Assembly: GCA_903930455.1 (NCBI GenBank)
Contig: CAIYYT010000048.1
Location: forward strand, 1 to 42,417
Direction: 5' to 3'
Length of the DNA: 42,417 nucleotides
Origin: an uncultured bacterium
GTDB lineage: Bacteria; Zixibacteria; MSB-5A5; CAIYYT01
The first letter of the stretch is position 1; every line of letters begins with the position of its first letter. Of the stretch, positions 21,552-31,266 are shown piece after piece. Position numbers and translations under genes: made by a program. A model generated the notes under the pieces. That model had not been told where the DNA came from, ran no database searches, and was given only the letters and a program-made list of their open reading frames with translations.

Positions 21552-22763
21552 ATGTTTTTGAAAGAATTAACGCGGTTTTTCAGTCCAGAACCAGCCGGTG
21601 GCGGTGGCAACATTTCAGTTACCGTTACTCCGGGTGGCGAAACCAAGGGTGCCGACACACCCGATGATTCTGTCGATACTCCAGATTTTGGTCTCTCTGA
21701 ACTGGAATCCGGCGCTCCTAACGAAGAACTAAAGGAATTTACCAAAGTTGTTCGTGAGGAGCAGGAGAAAGACCCCACTCTAAAGCCTTTCGAGGTTGAC
21801 GAGCGGGATGTCTTGGAAGAGATTGAAGCAGGCACAAAGCCAGAAGCCAAGGAAGAACCTAAAGAACAGAAGTCTCCCGACACGCAATCGGAACTTTCCG
21901 ATGCCGAACTGGAGCAACTGAAGGTTCTCGGAAAACGGGCAATGGCTAAACACGGCAAGCTGAACCAGTACATACCAAACGGCGACATCTTTGAGGCTTT
22001 GACTCGATACAACGGTGGACTTGAAATGTTTGAACGCGCCCGTGCACTAGCCGGACGCGCAGGCATGAGCATACCTCAGCTTTTCGATTACGTCGAACAA
22101 GGCGTGACCGGAGCGCAGGAAATTCAGGCAGGACGCAAACCTGCTAATCCAGAACCGAAACCGAAAGAACTTGACAATGAGACTCTCGAGAAGCTCTCCA
22201 ACATTCTCGGTCTAACACCCGAAGAAGGCAAGAGCACGATTGATCTTCTGCGTCAGTCTCTCGGAATCTCATCGGTTGACCAGACGTTAACCGATCGTCT
22301 CGCTCGTCTTGAGCATGGACAGAATCTAACACAGGAACAGCAGAATCAAGCGTTTTGGAGCAATGAGTTTTCTACCTTTGCCAAGTCAAATCCGAAAGTC
22401 GAAAGTCTCAAGGACAAACTCGATTTCATTCTTGCTCAAGAGGAAGCATCCTCTCCGGGATTCTGTCAGAGAAAGCTCGACGAAAGTGTGGCTACGGGTG
22501 TGCGTCCCTACCAGTGGGCGTTACGTTACTACATGGCGAGTTATGCGACCCCCGAAGAGTTCATGCAATCTCTTGGTGCAGTGAAGCCGAAATCTGAAGC
22601 CCCCGTACCAGCTCAACGTGTCGTAGGCGCCGGCCATCTCGGTCCAAGTTCTTCTGACAATGATAACTTTGACCCTGAGAAGGCGACTCTATCTGAAGCA
22701 TCTGCTTTTCTGTCTAAGGCGTTGGGAAACAAAGTCCCAATACCGGGAGAGCGGTTCAGGTAG
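21552..22763 (+). CDS. Probable scaffolding protein
   Basis: A 403-residue acidic protein with a long disordered Glu/Pro/Lys-rich N-terminal region (to about 120), helical middle and a Ser/Pro-rich C-terminus. It is placed directly upstream of the major capsid gene. Composition and location are typical of scaffolds that guide procapsid assembly and then leave. No protease motif is seen. The Ser-rich minus-strand frame across it is a shadow. Confidence 0.7.
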   Translation: MFLKELTRFFSPEPAGGGGNISVTVTPGGETKGADTPDDSVDTPDFGLSELESGAPNEELKEFTKVVREEQEKDPTLKPFEVDERDVLEEIEAGTKPEAKEEPKEQKSPDTQSELSDAELEQLKVLGKRAMAKHGKLNQYIPNGDIFEALTRYNGGLEMFERARALAGRAGMSIPQLFDYVEQGVTGAQEIQAGRKPANPEPKPKELDNETLEKLSNILGLTPEEGKSTIDLLRQSLGISSVDQTLTDRLARLEHGQNLTQEQQNQAFWSNEFSTFAKSNPKVESLKDKLDFILAQEEASSPGFCQRKLDESVATGVRPYQWALRYYMASYATPEEFMQSLGAVKPKSEAPVPAQRVVGAGHLGPSSSDNDNFDPEKATLSEASAFLSKALGNKVPIPGERFR

Positions 22764-22790
22764 TAGTTCCTCCTTCTCGTTGAGGAAACT

Positions 22791-23969
22791 ATGGCACAGA
22801 TTACCAACACCGTCCTTGCCAACGCAATTCAGACGTTTTGGGACAAGGGCTTACTGAAGGTATACATCAAAACCCTAAAGGCTGGTGATTTCGCTTCTCA
22901 GCGTAAGATCACTAACGCCAACACCGTTCGTTTCGCCAGGTTTGAGAAGTTTGCACGTCCGGCCAAGATGACCGAGGGCGGTCTTCCTACTCCGCAGACT
23001 TTCTCTGTCAACTACCTTGAAGTCTCTCTCGACGAATATGCTCTGGCAGCCCAGATGACGGATTGGTCGATGCACGACAATGCCTTTGGCGACTTACTGG
23101 CGAAGACCACCGAAAGAGCCGGTATCGCTATGGCTGAGGGTGCGGACTACGTGACCATGAAAAAGATGTGTACTCACGCTTACCGCGTCCCTTCCGGTCT
23201 CGACCTATCCAGACGCGCTAAGGGTACGGCATCGTCCGGTTCGACTTCGACTCTTGTTTGCTCGACACTGGCAGGAGCCTTCGCTGACGACGATTTCAAC
23301 GGATCGACCTTGCTTGTGTATGAAGGCACGAACAAGGGCATTGCCAGAGAGGTCTACGACTTCACCGCATCAACCTGCACGTTTACGTTCACCGGGGACC
23401 TGTTCCCACAGGCGAACGATTCGACCTCGAAATTCATTTGCTGGAAGCGCAACGGTACTCTTGTTGCTCCCGATACCAATACGTTCCTCGTCATGGCGGC
23501 CATGGCTAAGTCGCATGGCCTGAAGAAGCCGGCAGGGGAAGTCGGTGTCCCGATATTGATTCCGTCTTCTTTCCTTCCCGAATTTTTCAAGGACACGATC
23601 TTCCAGACTCAACAGTTGAACATCCCGAACAATCACTATCAGGATGCTGATGTGAAGAAGTGGGGTTCGTTCCTGTTGATTCAGCACGATCAGCCATACG
23701 TGGAAGACGCCAGCGCTGCCGGTGCCGAAGCCGAGACTACGGGCAGCCGGTGTCTGTGCCCGGTCATTGGTGTCGATTCCTATTCGATTGCACGTCAGTC
23801 GAAGGGAAGTGGCAAGTTCGGTTTGGAGAACTTTGTCGTTGACCAGCCGGATCACACAAACATGATCATGGCCTACACCACTCTCGGATCGAAGCACCGC
23901 TTCGGTGTGGAAGTGATTAACGCCGAGAACCTGTTGGCGCTCGAAGTGCCTTACGTCAATTACGATTAA
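22791..23969 (+). CDS. Major capsid protein, N4-gp56 type
   Basis: A 392-residue HK97-fold-type capsid protein. Features of the N4-gp56 family are visible: the early FARFEKFARPAKMTEG segment, VSLDEYALAAQMTDWS, a helix after TTERAGIAMAEGADYVTMKKM, and the C-terminal GSKHRFGVEVINAENLLALEVPY. An inserted Thr/Ser-rich beta region lies at about 140-210. N4-type capsid proteins occur in many podoviruses besides Schitoviridae. GAGGAAAC precedes the start. A terminator follows, consistent with high-level independent expression. Confidence 0.85.
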   Translation: MAQITNTVLANAIQTFWDKGLLKVYIKTLKAGDFASQRKITNANTVRFARFEKFARPAKMTEGGLPTPQTFSVNYLEVSLDEYALAAQMTDWSMHDNAFGDLLAKTTERAGIAMAEGADYVTMKKMCTHAYRVPSGLDLSRRAKGTASSGSTSTLVCSTLAGAFADDDFNGSTLLVYEGTNKGIAREVYDFTASTCTFTFTGDLFPQANDSTSKFICWKRNGTLVAPDTNTFLVMAAMAKSHGLKKPAGEVGVPILIPSSFLPEFFKDTIFQTQQLNIPNNHYQDADVKKWGSFLLIQHDQPYVEDASAAGAEAETTGSRCLCPVIGVDSYSIARQSKGSGKFGLENFVVDQPDHTNMIMAYTTLGSKHRFGVEVINAENLLALEVPYVNYD

Positions 23970-23974
23970 GGGAT

Positions 23975-23998
23975 GGCGGGGTAACTCCCGCCTTCTCT
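23975..23998 (+). terminator. Hairpin after major capsid gene
   Basis: GGCGGG (23975-23980) pairs with CCCGCC (23987-23992) across 6 bases and is followed by TTCTCTT. The T run is imperfect, so it is probably a partial terminator that raises capsid levels over downstream genes. Confidence 0.55.
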
Positions 23999-24011
23999 TG
24001 GAAAGGATGAT

Positions 24012-24236
24012 ATGTACCTAATAGTCGTAAAAGAGAAAGGCGAGACGGGAAAGCCTATCTCGATGGCCGTTTTCTCCACGCTTGACAAGGTTGCTGATGT
24101 GAAAGCGATTGTTGTCAAGGAAAAGGAAGAAGACAAAGGCAAGACCATTGGCGAGTTGTACGCTCTCGATGTCTATGACATCGGTGACGTTGACGACTTC
24201 AACTTTTTCCAGAACACCACGACAAAGGTGGAATAA
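24012..24236 (+). CDS. Small virion-region protein (74 aa)
   Basis: A 74-residue protein with repeated I/V-V-V-K-E-K elements and an acidic C-terminus, preceded by GGAAAGG. Overlaps the next start by one base (TAATG). It could be a minor head protein; no family is recognised. Confidence 0.55.
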   Translation: MYLIVVKEKGETGKPISMAVFSTLDKVADVKAIVVKEKEEDKGKTIGELYALDVYDIGDVDDFNFFQNTTTKVE

Positions 24237-24712
24237 TGCCGATCTATGACCTTCAATGTGTAAGTTGCGAAACGCGCGAGACTGATGTTCTCGTTGGCTC
24301 TGGCGGTTTGAGTGCGTGTCCCAACTGCGGTGGGGCACGGACGATATGCTTTAAGAACATGACCGCTTCTGTGATTGTGAAGAACAGCATGACTCCACAA
24401 CAGCAGGAAGTCGAGCAGATGAAGGCCATACTGAAGCAAGCGGAGTCAAAGGGGCAGTTGTCGCCCGAAGTTCTCTCAATGCGGCCAGAGGATTTCGTGA
24501 TACCTGACACGCCCCTTACTCCACAGCAACGTGAATGGACGCAGGGGGAAGTGCAGCAACGCGCTTACGACTCCAAAGCTGAAGATCTCTCTCTCAAGAA
24601 AGAGAGCGAAGAGATTAGCAGGGCTTTCAATTCGTTAGGTAAGGAAAGTCAGAACGAAGTGGTGCAGGGGATGAATGGACTTCTCTACGAACCCGTTGAG
24701 GTGACAAAATGA
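24236..24712 (+). CDS. FmdB-type zinc-ribbon protein
   Basis: A 158-residue protein starting MPIYDLQCVSC, with Cys8, Cys11, Cys28 and Cys31 (SACPNCGG) as in FmdB-family putative regulatory proteins. The rest is a Gln/Glu-rich helix. The single-strand ribbon is at the N-terminus, and the tail is longer than free-standing FmdB domains of about 70-100 residues. It overlaps the next gene by 4 bases (ATGA). The function in phages is not known. Confidence 0.7.
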   Translation: MPIYDLQCVSCETRETDVLVGSGGLSACPNCGGARTICFKNMTASVIVKNSMTPQQQEVEQMKAILKQAESKGQLSPEVLSMRPEDFVIPDTPLTPQQREWTQGEVQQRAYDSKAEDLSLKKESEEISRAFNSLGKESQNEVVQGMNGLLYEPVEVTK

Positions 24713-25365
24713 GCATGACTGAAGACGAAGCCATAGCCCTCCTCTGCATGGCAAAGGGACAAGCTACCGAGGAAGTCAAGAAGGCTGCCAAGACTGCTCT
24801 ACTCCAATCTATGCACATGATCCTCGATAGCTCCGGCGTCGGTTGGGACTTCGAGAAGGTGAAGCTGACACTGACTACCATATTAGGCAAGACCACATAC
24901 TATTTGAATCGCCTTAACGACATGGTTGATATTGCCGCTGCCAGCATACTCAATCCGAATGACGATCTGGTCAGTGTCGTACACAATGCTTGGTACGGGA
25001 CCCAAAGACTACAGAAGATGGACGTTGACGACTTCCTGACTGAACACAATGGCAGTACTTCCACGGGGACACCTTCGGTAATCACGGCCTACGGCAATGC
25101 CATCGAAATCTATCCGATTCCTGACGGGGCTTACTCGTTGAGCTTTCTTGTCTCGAAGCATCCCAAGGGATTTGAGGCGATGTTATCGCGCAAGCAGTAC
25201 GCGCCAGTGTTCCTTGCCAGACAGTTGATGTTTGAACCGAACACGCCAGACTATCTCAAGTCGTCACAGTTGGCAGACAAAGCTATGGAGGCGTTCAAGC
25301 AGGGGGATGGTGTACTCGACATGAATGATGCCGTCGAAGGAGATTTCAGCTATGAAATGGAGTAG
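24709..25365 (+). CDS. Head-tail adaptor-like protein (cytoplasmic type)
   Basis: A 218-residue protein resembling podovirus adaptors (P22 gp4 / T7 gp11 type): N-terminal helices, then a beta segment (YLNRLNDMVDIAAASILN and IEIYPIPDGAYSLSFLVSKH), then C-terminal helices. Adaptors form a ring below the portal. It has no signal peptide. The next gene encodes a similar-looking protein that does have one, and the two overlap by 14 bases. The call is based on pattern and position. Confidence 0.6.
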   Translation: MSMTEDEAIALLCMAKGQATEEVKKAAKTALLQSMHMILDSSGVGWDFEKVKLTLTTILGKTTYYLNRLNDMVDIAAASILNPNDDLVSVVHNAWYGTQRLQKMDVDDFLTEHNGSTSTGTPSVITAYGNAIEIYPIPDGAYSLSFLVSKHPKGFEAMLSRKQYAPVFLARQLMFEPNTPDYLKSSQLADKAMEAFKQGDGVLDMNDAVEGDFSYEME

Positions 25366-26014
25366 TCGCGTCATACTGATAGTCCTGTTGCTCTCTGCGT
25401 GCGCCAACGGACTTAATCGTTCAGATATCAGAGTCAGGACAAGAACATATTGGGGGCAACTGTTTGCCGCTAACAGCAATCTCCCTGACAGTATTCTGGA
25501 CAATGCCACGAACACCGCCCAGGCGCTCGTTGCTCATATCGGACAGGCGAGAGAGAGGGATACGTCGATCACGCTGACATCAACGGCGACATCCTACTCT
25601 CTCCCCTCCGATTTTGATGGAGTTACCGGAGTCTACGGGACTACGCGAACGATAGCTCCCGCTGTTCTACGGTTCATGCCATACCGTGAGTTTACGATGG
25701 GGTACGCTGATAAGTCTCCAAGTGAGTATTCGATTCATAACGCACAGCTCTATGTTTGGCCGAAACCGAAAGACAACAAGGACTCTGTGCGGGTGCTGTA
25801 CTTCTCTACGGTTACGAAGATGGATTACGATACGGCTACCTGCCGGCTACCTGCTGTCTGGCATGAACTCATTCCCTTTGTTGCGGTCGAAGTGCTGAAG
25901 ATCCCCGATGTCGGGACTGTCGCGGCGATGCAAACGATCAACGATTTGATAATGGCTTGGAAACGGAACTATGTTGAGAAGTTATCTGAAAAGACTGTTC
26001 CTCAAGGTCAGTAA
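25352..26014 (+). CDS. Adaptor-like protein with lipoprotein signal
   Basis: A 220-residue protein. Residues 1-15 are MKWSS, a hydrophobic core (VILIVLLL) and LSAC, a canonical lipobox with Cys15 as the modified residue. The mature part has the adaptor-like pattern: N-terminal helix with DSILDNATNTAQALVAHI, then YSLPSDFDGVTGVYG, Y-x-I-x-N-x-x-L-Y-V-W-P-K-P-K and LPAVWHELIPFVAVEVLKI. GAAGGAG precedes the start at 25352; an ATG at 25325 lies inside the upstream gene without a site. A tail-ring subunit targeted to the membrane as a lipoprotein is very unusual. Confidence 0.65.
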   Translation: MKWSSRVILIVLLLSACANGLNRSDIRVRTRTYWGQLFAANSNLPDSILDNATNTAQALVAHIGQARERDTSITLTSTATSYSLPSDFDGVTGVYGTTRTIAPAVLRFMPYREFTMGYADKSPSEYSIHNAQLYVWPKPKDNKDSVRVLYFSTVTKMDYDTATCRLPAVWHELIPFVAVEVLKIPDVGTVAAMQTINDLIMAWKRNYVEKLSEKTVPQGQ

Positions 26015-28877
26015 TCTCGACTGGGGCGGAGTCCTTTTACTCCTCGCCATTGTCTTGGTTCTCTCTCTCATTATCGCTCTGGCAACTGCTGAAGGTGCTG
26101 AATTACAGTGGCAACAGCTTGGTGACTACTCTGGCGGGATTAACACCAAGTCTCCAAAGGGACAGTTGGCCGCTAACCAGTATCTCAGTCTTCAGAACTT
26201 CCTCATTGTCAATGGTGGATTAGAGTGCCGCAAGGGATTCTACAAGCTCCATTCCTTGTCAACGAGACCGATTACTTTTGTGGGCGTGTTTCACAAGAAG
26301 TCCGGGACAAATCACCTAATCATCGGCGACGGTCAACGGATATGGTCATCACTGGGGTTGATCGATACTCCGAAAGAATTGACGATAGGAACATACGATG
26401 TCAGCACCGTTGATGTCGATAGTGCCGTAAATCAGATTCATGGTAATTCCGTCAGCACGCAGAGGTGGTTGGCATGGCTTGGTTCTTGTGAGGGTTGTCC
26501 GATTACGGTTGGTGATACAGTCCGAACGATCAGTAAGATCGTTCTCGACACTTTGATTTATACGACAGTGGCATACAACAAAACTCAGAGTGCGGCCAGT
26601 TATTCTCTTGGAGCACTTGGGATCACTGTTAATCGTGGCCTGACGATCTCTGATAGATATTGGCTTTACACAACCAATGGTCGTTACTCTATGGATTCTC
26701 CAGACAGTGCCACGATCTCTCTCGGTGCATTGAATGGGACGCGGTATCAGATGTCAACCCCATACGTTGCACGAACGTGCTATAACAATAAGGCGAGTTT
26801 GAGGTTCACGTCTTCCGGTTTGAACACGGGACTGGCAGGATATTTCTTGCGACTCACAAGCGATCAAAGATCGAATGTGGCTCGCAATCCGATCCCTGCC
26901 GGTAGTTCATTCTACATGTCCTATCCCATCATCAACAGCAATGCGACACAGATCACTACGCAGGGAGCGGCCTTCATCCCTGATTCGACAGCAACCGGAG
27001 CCGAATATTTTACGGCGGTTTCTCTGACTCCATCCGCTGATAGTTTACGTCGGGTTGTTGTTGATAGTGTTGTGCGCGTTGTGCAGGATTCGGCGCAGTG
27101 GGAATGCACTGGAGACAGGGCGGTTTATTTGAAAGTGTATTGCGACTCCTGCCACTGGAAGTCGGACACGGCACGGTTCATTACCGGAGACTGTTTCGTT
27201 AGTCCCGAAACGGAAATTGGTTATCTGGGAAGTGTAAATCCCGGACTTGGTACGGGGCCTGCGATGACCAATAGAATTATCGGAGCAAAGTACAAAACGC
27301 CGGTGCAGGAACAGATTCGCGCTACGTCCATGACGGCGGCATTGAAATTTGGTGGTGCGGGTGCTTTCACGATCAAGGGTGCTGTCTATAACGCATCAAC
27401 AAGGGCACTGGTTGACACCACTCGGACTTTAGTGGACACGGCAGTTGGTACTTATACTCCAGCGACAATTACTCTGACCTTTGCAAGCGAAGTGCATTTG
27501 GATAGTAGCACCGATTACATCTTGTGTCTCTGGACAAGTCTGGCTTCGGCTACTTTTCGATATACTGCATCTTCCGGTGATTACGCCTACAAGCAATTCG
27601 GTCGCTCGCTGACATACACGGGCAGTTTTCCGGCAACTTTAGCCCCAACCGATTCAAGCTATTCGATCAATTTGGCGGTTTATGCCATGTTGAACTATTT
27701 TGAGAATGTCGATCCGAAGAGCAAGTCAGGACTGAACAACGCAGTTGCCTCAACTTGCTATCCAGTTGTCGGTGGTTACGTCACTTCCGATAGTGCCATT
27801 TTGGTTGCTTCTGATGTAACGGGATTCCCCGATCACGGACAGCGAAAGTTATCGTTTTTCCGCATGATTCATGGTGCGAGTGGATCGGCAATGATACTCG
27901 ATTCTACAAATTATGTGACTGTTGCTACTTTCGAGGGCAGGGTGTTCCACGTCTTAGCGAGCGCCAAACAGACAATCTATCGGTCTGATTTGTTCGACCC
28001 CGATTCGATTCTGGCGGCAACGATCATTCTGACCGATCCGTCCGGTGAGGACATAACCGCCATGCTCGGACAGTCGGAATACTTGAAGGTCTACACGGCC
28101 AACAATCGCTACGTGGTGACTTCGACTGACGGGTACACGTACACGATCAACAAGATCAGCTCTGGTGTCGGCTGTGTGGCGCCAAAGACTCTTTGCGAAA
28201 AGGACGGCGTTCACTACTACCTGCACTATACCGGCGTTTACCGCGACGACGGTACTCCCGACTTGGGACAGCCAATCAGTGCTCCGATCAACGACTGGTT
28301 CACTGACTCTATCGGGACTTCTCAGTACGATCAGGCAGTGGCTACGATCTATCAGGGAAGATACTGGATCAGCATAGTAACAAAGTCAAATCAGAAAAAG
28401 ACCTTCGTTTACGATATGACCGCGAACGCTTGGACGGATATGAGCGTGTTGTCGTTTGCTTCGGCAATCTCTTATGGCGGCGACATCGACAGTCTGCGAT
28501 TCATCTTTGGCTCTTCCGACACTGGCAACGTCTACGCATACGGGTCGCACTCGGACAGGGGCGATTCTATCTCTGCCGTCGTACAGAGTGGCTATCTCAA
28601 TCAGGACGATCCTACGGTTTTGAAGTCGTACAGGGAAGTGTTCGTCTCTGGTGAAAAGACATCCGGAGTCAAGTTCACCCTGTCGCTTTATCTCCAGCCG
28701 ACTGCTGTTTGGACATCAACTGCGATAGTCGGAACGTCAGAGGTCGGCAACTACCGAGTTAATCCATTGCAGACAACGGGCAAGTCTGTCTCTGTGAAGC
28801 TGACGATACCGAACGCCTATGGCTACAAACATTCATCTATGAGGTTGGGATATGTGGGTCAAGGCACTGCTAATTAG
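25971..28877 (+). CDS. Tail nozzle-like protein with N-terminal membrane signal
   Basis: A 968-residue protein. A basic start (RSYLKRLFLK) is followed by a hydrophobic segment (residues 20-40, ending ALATA-EGA), which reads as an uncleaved anchor or a long signal. Then comes LQWQQLGDYSGGINTKSP...LSLQNFLIVNGGLECRKGFY, the opening typical of podovirus tail tubular/nozzle proteins (T7 gp12-like). The long beta-rich body fits a beta-propeller nozzle. It overlaps the previous gene by 44 bases. Confidence 0.65.
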   Translation: MLRSYLKRLFLKVSNLDWGGVLLLLAIVLVLSLIIALATAEGAELQWQQLGDYSGGINTKSPKGQLAANQYLSLQNFLIVNGGLECRKGFYKLHSLSTRPITFVGVFHKKSGTNHLIIGDGQRIWSSLGLIDTPKELTIGTYDVSTVDVDSAVNQIHGNSVSTQRWLAWLGSCEGCPITVGDTVRTISKIVLDTLIYTTVAYNKTQSAASYSLGALGITVNRGLTISDRYWLYTTNGRYSMDSPDSATISLGALNGTRYQMSTPYVARTCYNNKASLRFTSSGLNTGLAGYFLRLTSDQRSNVARNPIPAGSSFYMSYPIINSNATQITTQGAAFIPDSTATGAEYFTAVSLTPSADSLRRVVVDSVVRVVQDSAQWECTGDRAVYLKVYCDSCHWKSDTARFITGDCFVSPETEIGYLGSVNPGLGTGPAMTNRIIGAKYKTPVQEQIRATSMTAALKFGGAGAFTIKGAVYNASTRALVDTTRTLVDTAVGTYTPATITLTFASEVHLDSSTDYILCLWTSLASATFRYTASSGDYAYKQFGRSLTYTGSFPATLAPTDSSYSINLAVYAMLNYFENVDPKSKSGLNNAVASTCYPVVGGYVTSDSAILVASDVTGFPDHGQRKLSFFRMIHGASGSAMILDSTNYVTVATFEGRVFHVLASAKQTIYRSDLFDPDSILAATIILTDPSGEDITAMLGQSEYLKVYTANNRYVVTSTDGYTYTINKISSGVGCVAPKTLCEKDGVHYYLHYTGVYRDDGTPDLGQPISAPINDWFTDSIGTSQYDQAVATIYQGRYWISIVTKSNQKKTFVYDMTANAWTDMSVLSFASAISYGGDIDSLRFIFGSSDTGNVYAYGSHSDRGDSISAVVQSGYLNQDDPTVLKSYREVFVSGEKTSGVKFTLSLYLQPTAVWTSTAIVGTSEVGNYRVNPLQTTGKSVSVKLTIPNAYGYKHSSMRLGYVGQGTAN

Positions 28878-29250
28878 TCTGTTGCTGTCTACTGTAGCTC
28901 TTGCTCAGGGGTCTGTCCCTATTGCCAGAGATACCAGTCGGGCATCCAAGAATCTGTTGAAAGAGTCAAAGATGATTCAGAGACAGATTGATGCTCTCAG
29001 ACAGTATATCGACTCTAACTTCGTTCAGTGGGGTATTGACACGATTGCTTCGCTTGATTCGGCTACGGTTACGATCTCGGTGGAATATGAGTCAGGGACG
29101 AGTTACGCTGCCGAGGCGATAGCGGAGATCAATCTTGCCAATGGCCTGTACTGCTCGACTCACACGGATTCGACATTCATTGTACACAATCAGAATAACA
29201 CGACAGTGATTTTTCGCTGGCTGGCCGCTGGGATAAGAAAGAAGGAGTAG
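28852..29250 (+). CDS. Small exported virion-region protein
   Basis: A 132-residue protein with a Sec signal (MWVKALLISLLLSTVALAQG, cleavage near ALA-Q), a helical segment (LLKESKMIQRQIDALRQYI) and a beta-rich C-terminus. It overlaps the nozzle gene by 26 bases. A tail-tip or periplasmic role is possible; no family is recognised. Confidence 0.65.
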   Translation: MWVKALLISLLLSTVALAQGSVPIARDTSRASKNLLKESKMIQRQIDALRQYIDSNFVQWGIDTIASLDSATVTISVEYESGTSYAAEAIAEINLANGLYCSTHTDSTFIVHNQNNTTVIFRWLAAGIRKKE

Positions 29251-29255
29251 GGAAC

Positions 29256-31256
29256 ATGATAACGTCTCCCATTAAACCAAAGACTATCGGACTCGCCGCT
29301 GCTGCCGGCCAGACGCAAACCGATAATCGCTTTGGTGCAAGAGGAATAGCACCATTGCAGAAGAACGCGGCCACAGTTCCCTATAAGACAAGTATCAGAC
29401 CGCAACTAACTCAGTTGCAGAAGACGTTAGGGCAACCGATCTCTGCACCGCAACCGATTCAGCCGGTGACGGCAGCCAACACCAATCAGTCAGCGAACGG
29501 AACTCCCCTGAATCAGACTCAGGCTCCGATCGGTACGCCACAGTTCCGCCCAAGACCTCAGTTCGATCCTAACGCTGTGAATGGTGCTCCCGTAACGCCT
29601 ACGGCGCCGATTCAAGCTCCGGCTCCGGCTACACTAGCGGAAAGCCTCAGTACGATGAACGCTAAGGCAACTACACCGACAACGAGCCTGAGCGCGACAT
29701 TGCCTACTACAACGACATTGCCATCGGGATCGGTTACTGCACCAATAACGAATGTGACTACCCCAGGTGCAACTTCTGGCGGGGTAACCACACAAGCAGA
29801 CGTTCCTTTTGGCGGACAGAAGCCATTCGGGATGAGTGACGGTCAGTGGGCACAGGTGATGGCTCAGTACAATCAGGAAAAGACCGATACCGCTGCACAG
29901 GCCACACAGCCCATTGATTCTCGCGTCGATACTGCAATGAATACATTAGCTCAAGGAACGAACATCAATGTGGTAGGGGATCAGCCTGTCAATCCGGGCA
30001 GATTTGATACCGCCGCCAATGCCTTCAATCCGAATGTCACCGGACAGGTCGCTGCTAATGTCAACCAGTTCAATCCTAACATATCTTCAGCGGGATCAAG
30101 TTTTCAAATCAGTGATCCGGGAGCAAGAAATGCGAGCTTCTTCGATCGGGCGACATCAGAATATGGAACCAACCAGCCAATAGCCCCCGGACAAGTTGCA
30201 GGAGTTACTAACCCGTCTACAGTTGGAAGAGAAGGCGGAATTGGTCAGACGGATGCGGAAAGGCAAGCGACAGAAGCGCAACTCAAAGTAGCTAACGCTG
30301 CTGCCGCAAACGGCGGGATGATGACCAATGAGCAGATTCAGGCTCAGATGGATCCGTACATTCGTGCGGCTCAGGCTCAGGCAGCCGATGCTTCGAGTCG
30401 CGGCAATGCTCTTCTTGCGAAGGCGTCAGGTGGCGCCGGACTCGACACTCAGTCGGTCGCTGACGTTGCGCGTCAGGCGTCTGATTCAGCCAACAACACG
30501 ATTGGGACGAAGTTCTCTGATATTATGAGCCAGAACCTTGCCAACCGTGGGTCGATGCTCAATACGGCGTCAGGGGCACTTTCTGACGTGGGCACGAGAG
30601 AAGCTGGCAAGTCTACTGCTGGTGCTCAACTTGGCGTCGAACAACGTGGTCAGGACGTGACACAGAGGTCGCAGGATGTTGAGTCGAACCTGACTCAGCG
30701 GACTCAGAATATCGGTCAGAGACAGGATGACATGAACTTCCTGACTCAGAACGCTAACCGACTTTCGAGTGACATGCTTGGTCTGGCCGGTCTGGACATC
30801 ACCAAGTATACCAGCGACGGCAATCTGAATGTTGACAAGTACAAGGCTGACATCACTCGCCAAATGCAGGATCGTGGCTTGAGTCTGGACGAGGCCAATG
30901 CCAAGACGGATCAGTATTTCAAGGCTCTGAACGCAACGATGGATATGACTCAGAGCGAGAAGGACAATCAGGTCAAGATGGCTGATTTGGCACAGAAAGC
31001 CGATCAGGGCGATGTACAGGCTACTTTGGAACACTCGAATCAGCTACTTCAGCAGGCGGTGTCTTCGGGTCAGTTGACCAACGATCAGACTCAGACGATG
31101 CTGAACAGCCTGTATCAATACTGGAATCAGCCACAGCAGTTGGCACTCGCCTACGCTGAACTGAAGAACAGATTGAAGGTTGCAGAGACGGGGAAGCAGG
31201 GCAGTAATGTCGGGATCAATGTTGGCGGATTTGGAATTAACATTCCGACAGGATAG
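29256..31256 (+). CDS. Internal virion protein, Gln/Asn/Thr-rich
   Basis: A 666-residue protein with a disordered N-terminal half rich in Pro, Thr, Ala and Gln, then a helical half with repeated Q/N/D patterns (TQRTQNIGQRQDDMNFL, LNSLYQYWNQPQQ). It has no signal sequence. It lies downstream of the nozzle in the order of podovirus internal or ejection proteins. The helical repeats could form an ejection channel, by analogy with T7 gp14-16. No motif settles this. Confidence 0.6.
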   Translation: MITSPIKPKTIGLAAAAGQTQTDNRFGARGIAPLQKNAATVPYKTSIRPQLTQLQKTLGQPISAPQPIQPVTAANTNQSANGTPLNQTQAPIGTPQFRPRPQFDPNAVNGAPVTPTAPIQAPAPATLAESLSTMNAKATTPTTSLSATLPTTTTLPSGSVTAPITNVTTPGATSGGVTTQADVPFGGQKPFGMSDGQWAQVMAQYNQEKTDTAAQATQPIDSRVDTAMNTLAQGTNINVVGDQPVNPGRFDTAANAFNPNVTGQVAANVNQFNPNISSAGSSFQISDPGARNASFFDRATSEYGTNQPIAPGQVAGVTNPSTVGREGGIGQTDAERQATEAQLKVANAAAANGGMMTNEQIQAQMDPYIRAAQAQAADASSRGNALLAKASGGAGLDTQSVADVARQASDSANNTIGTKFSDIMSQNLANRGSMLNTASGALSDVGTREAGKSTAGAQLGVEQRGQDVTQRSQDVESNLTQRTQNIGQRQDDMNFLTQNANRLSSDMLGLAGLDITKYTSDGNLNVDKYKADITRQMQDRGLSLDEANAKTDQYFKALNATMDMTQSEKDNQVKMADLAQKADQGDVQATLEHSNQLLQQAVSSGQLTNDQTQTMLNSLYQYWNQPQQLALAYAELKNRLKVAETGKQGSNVGINVGGFGINIPTG

Positions 31257-31266
31257 AGGTTAAAGG

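Noticed and set aside
21539-22072. 177-residue minus-strand Ser-rich frame
   Set aside because: It is the mirror of the Glu/Lys-rich scaffold gene; Ser-rich antisense frames are expected there.
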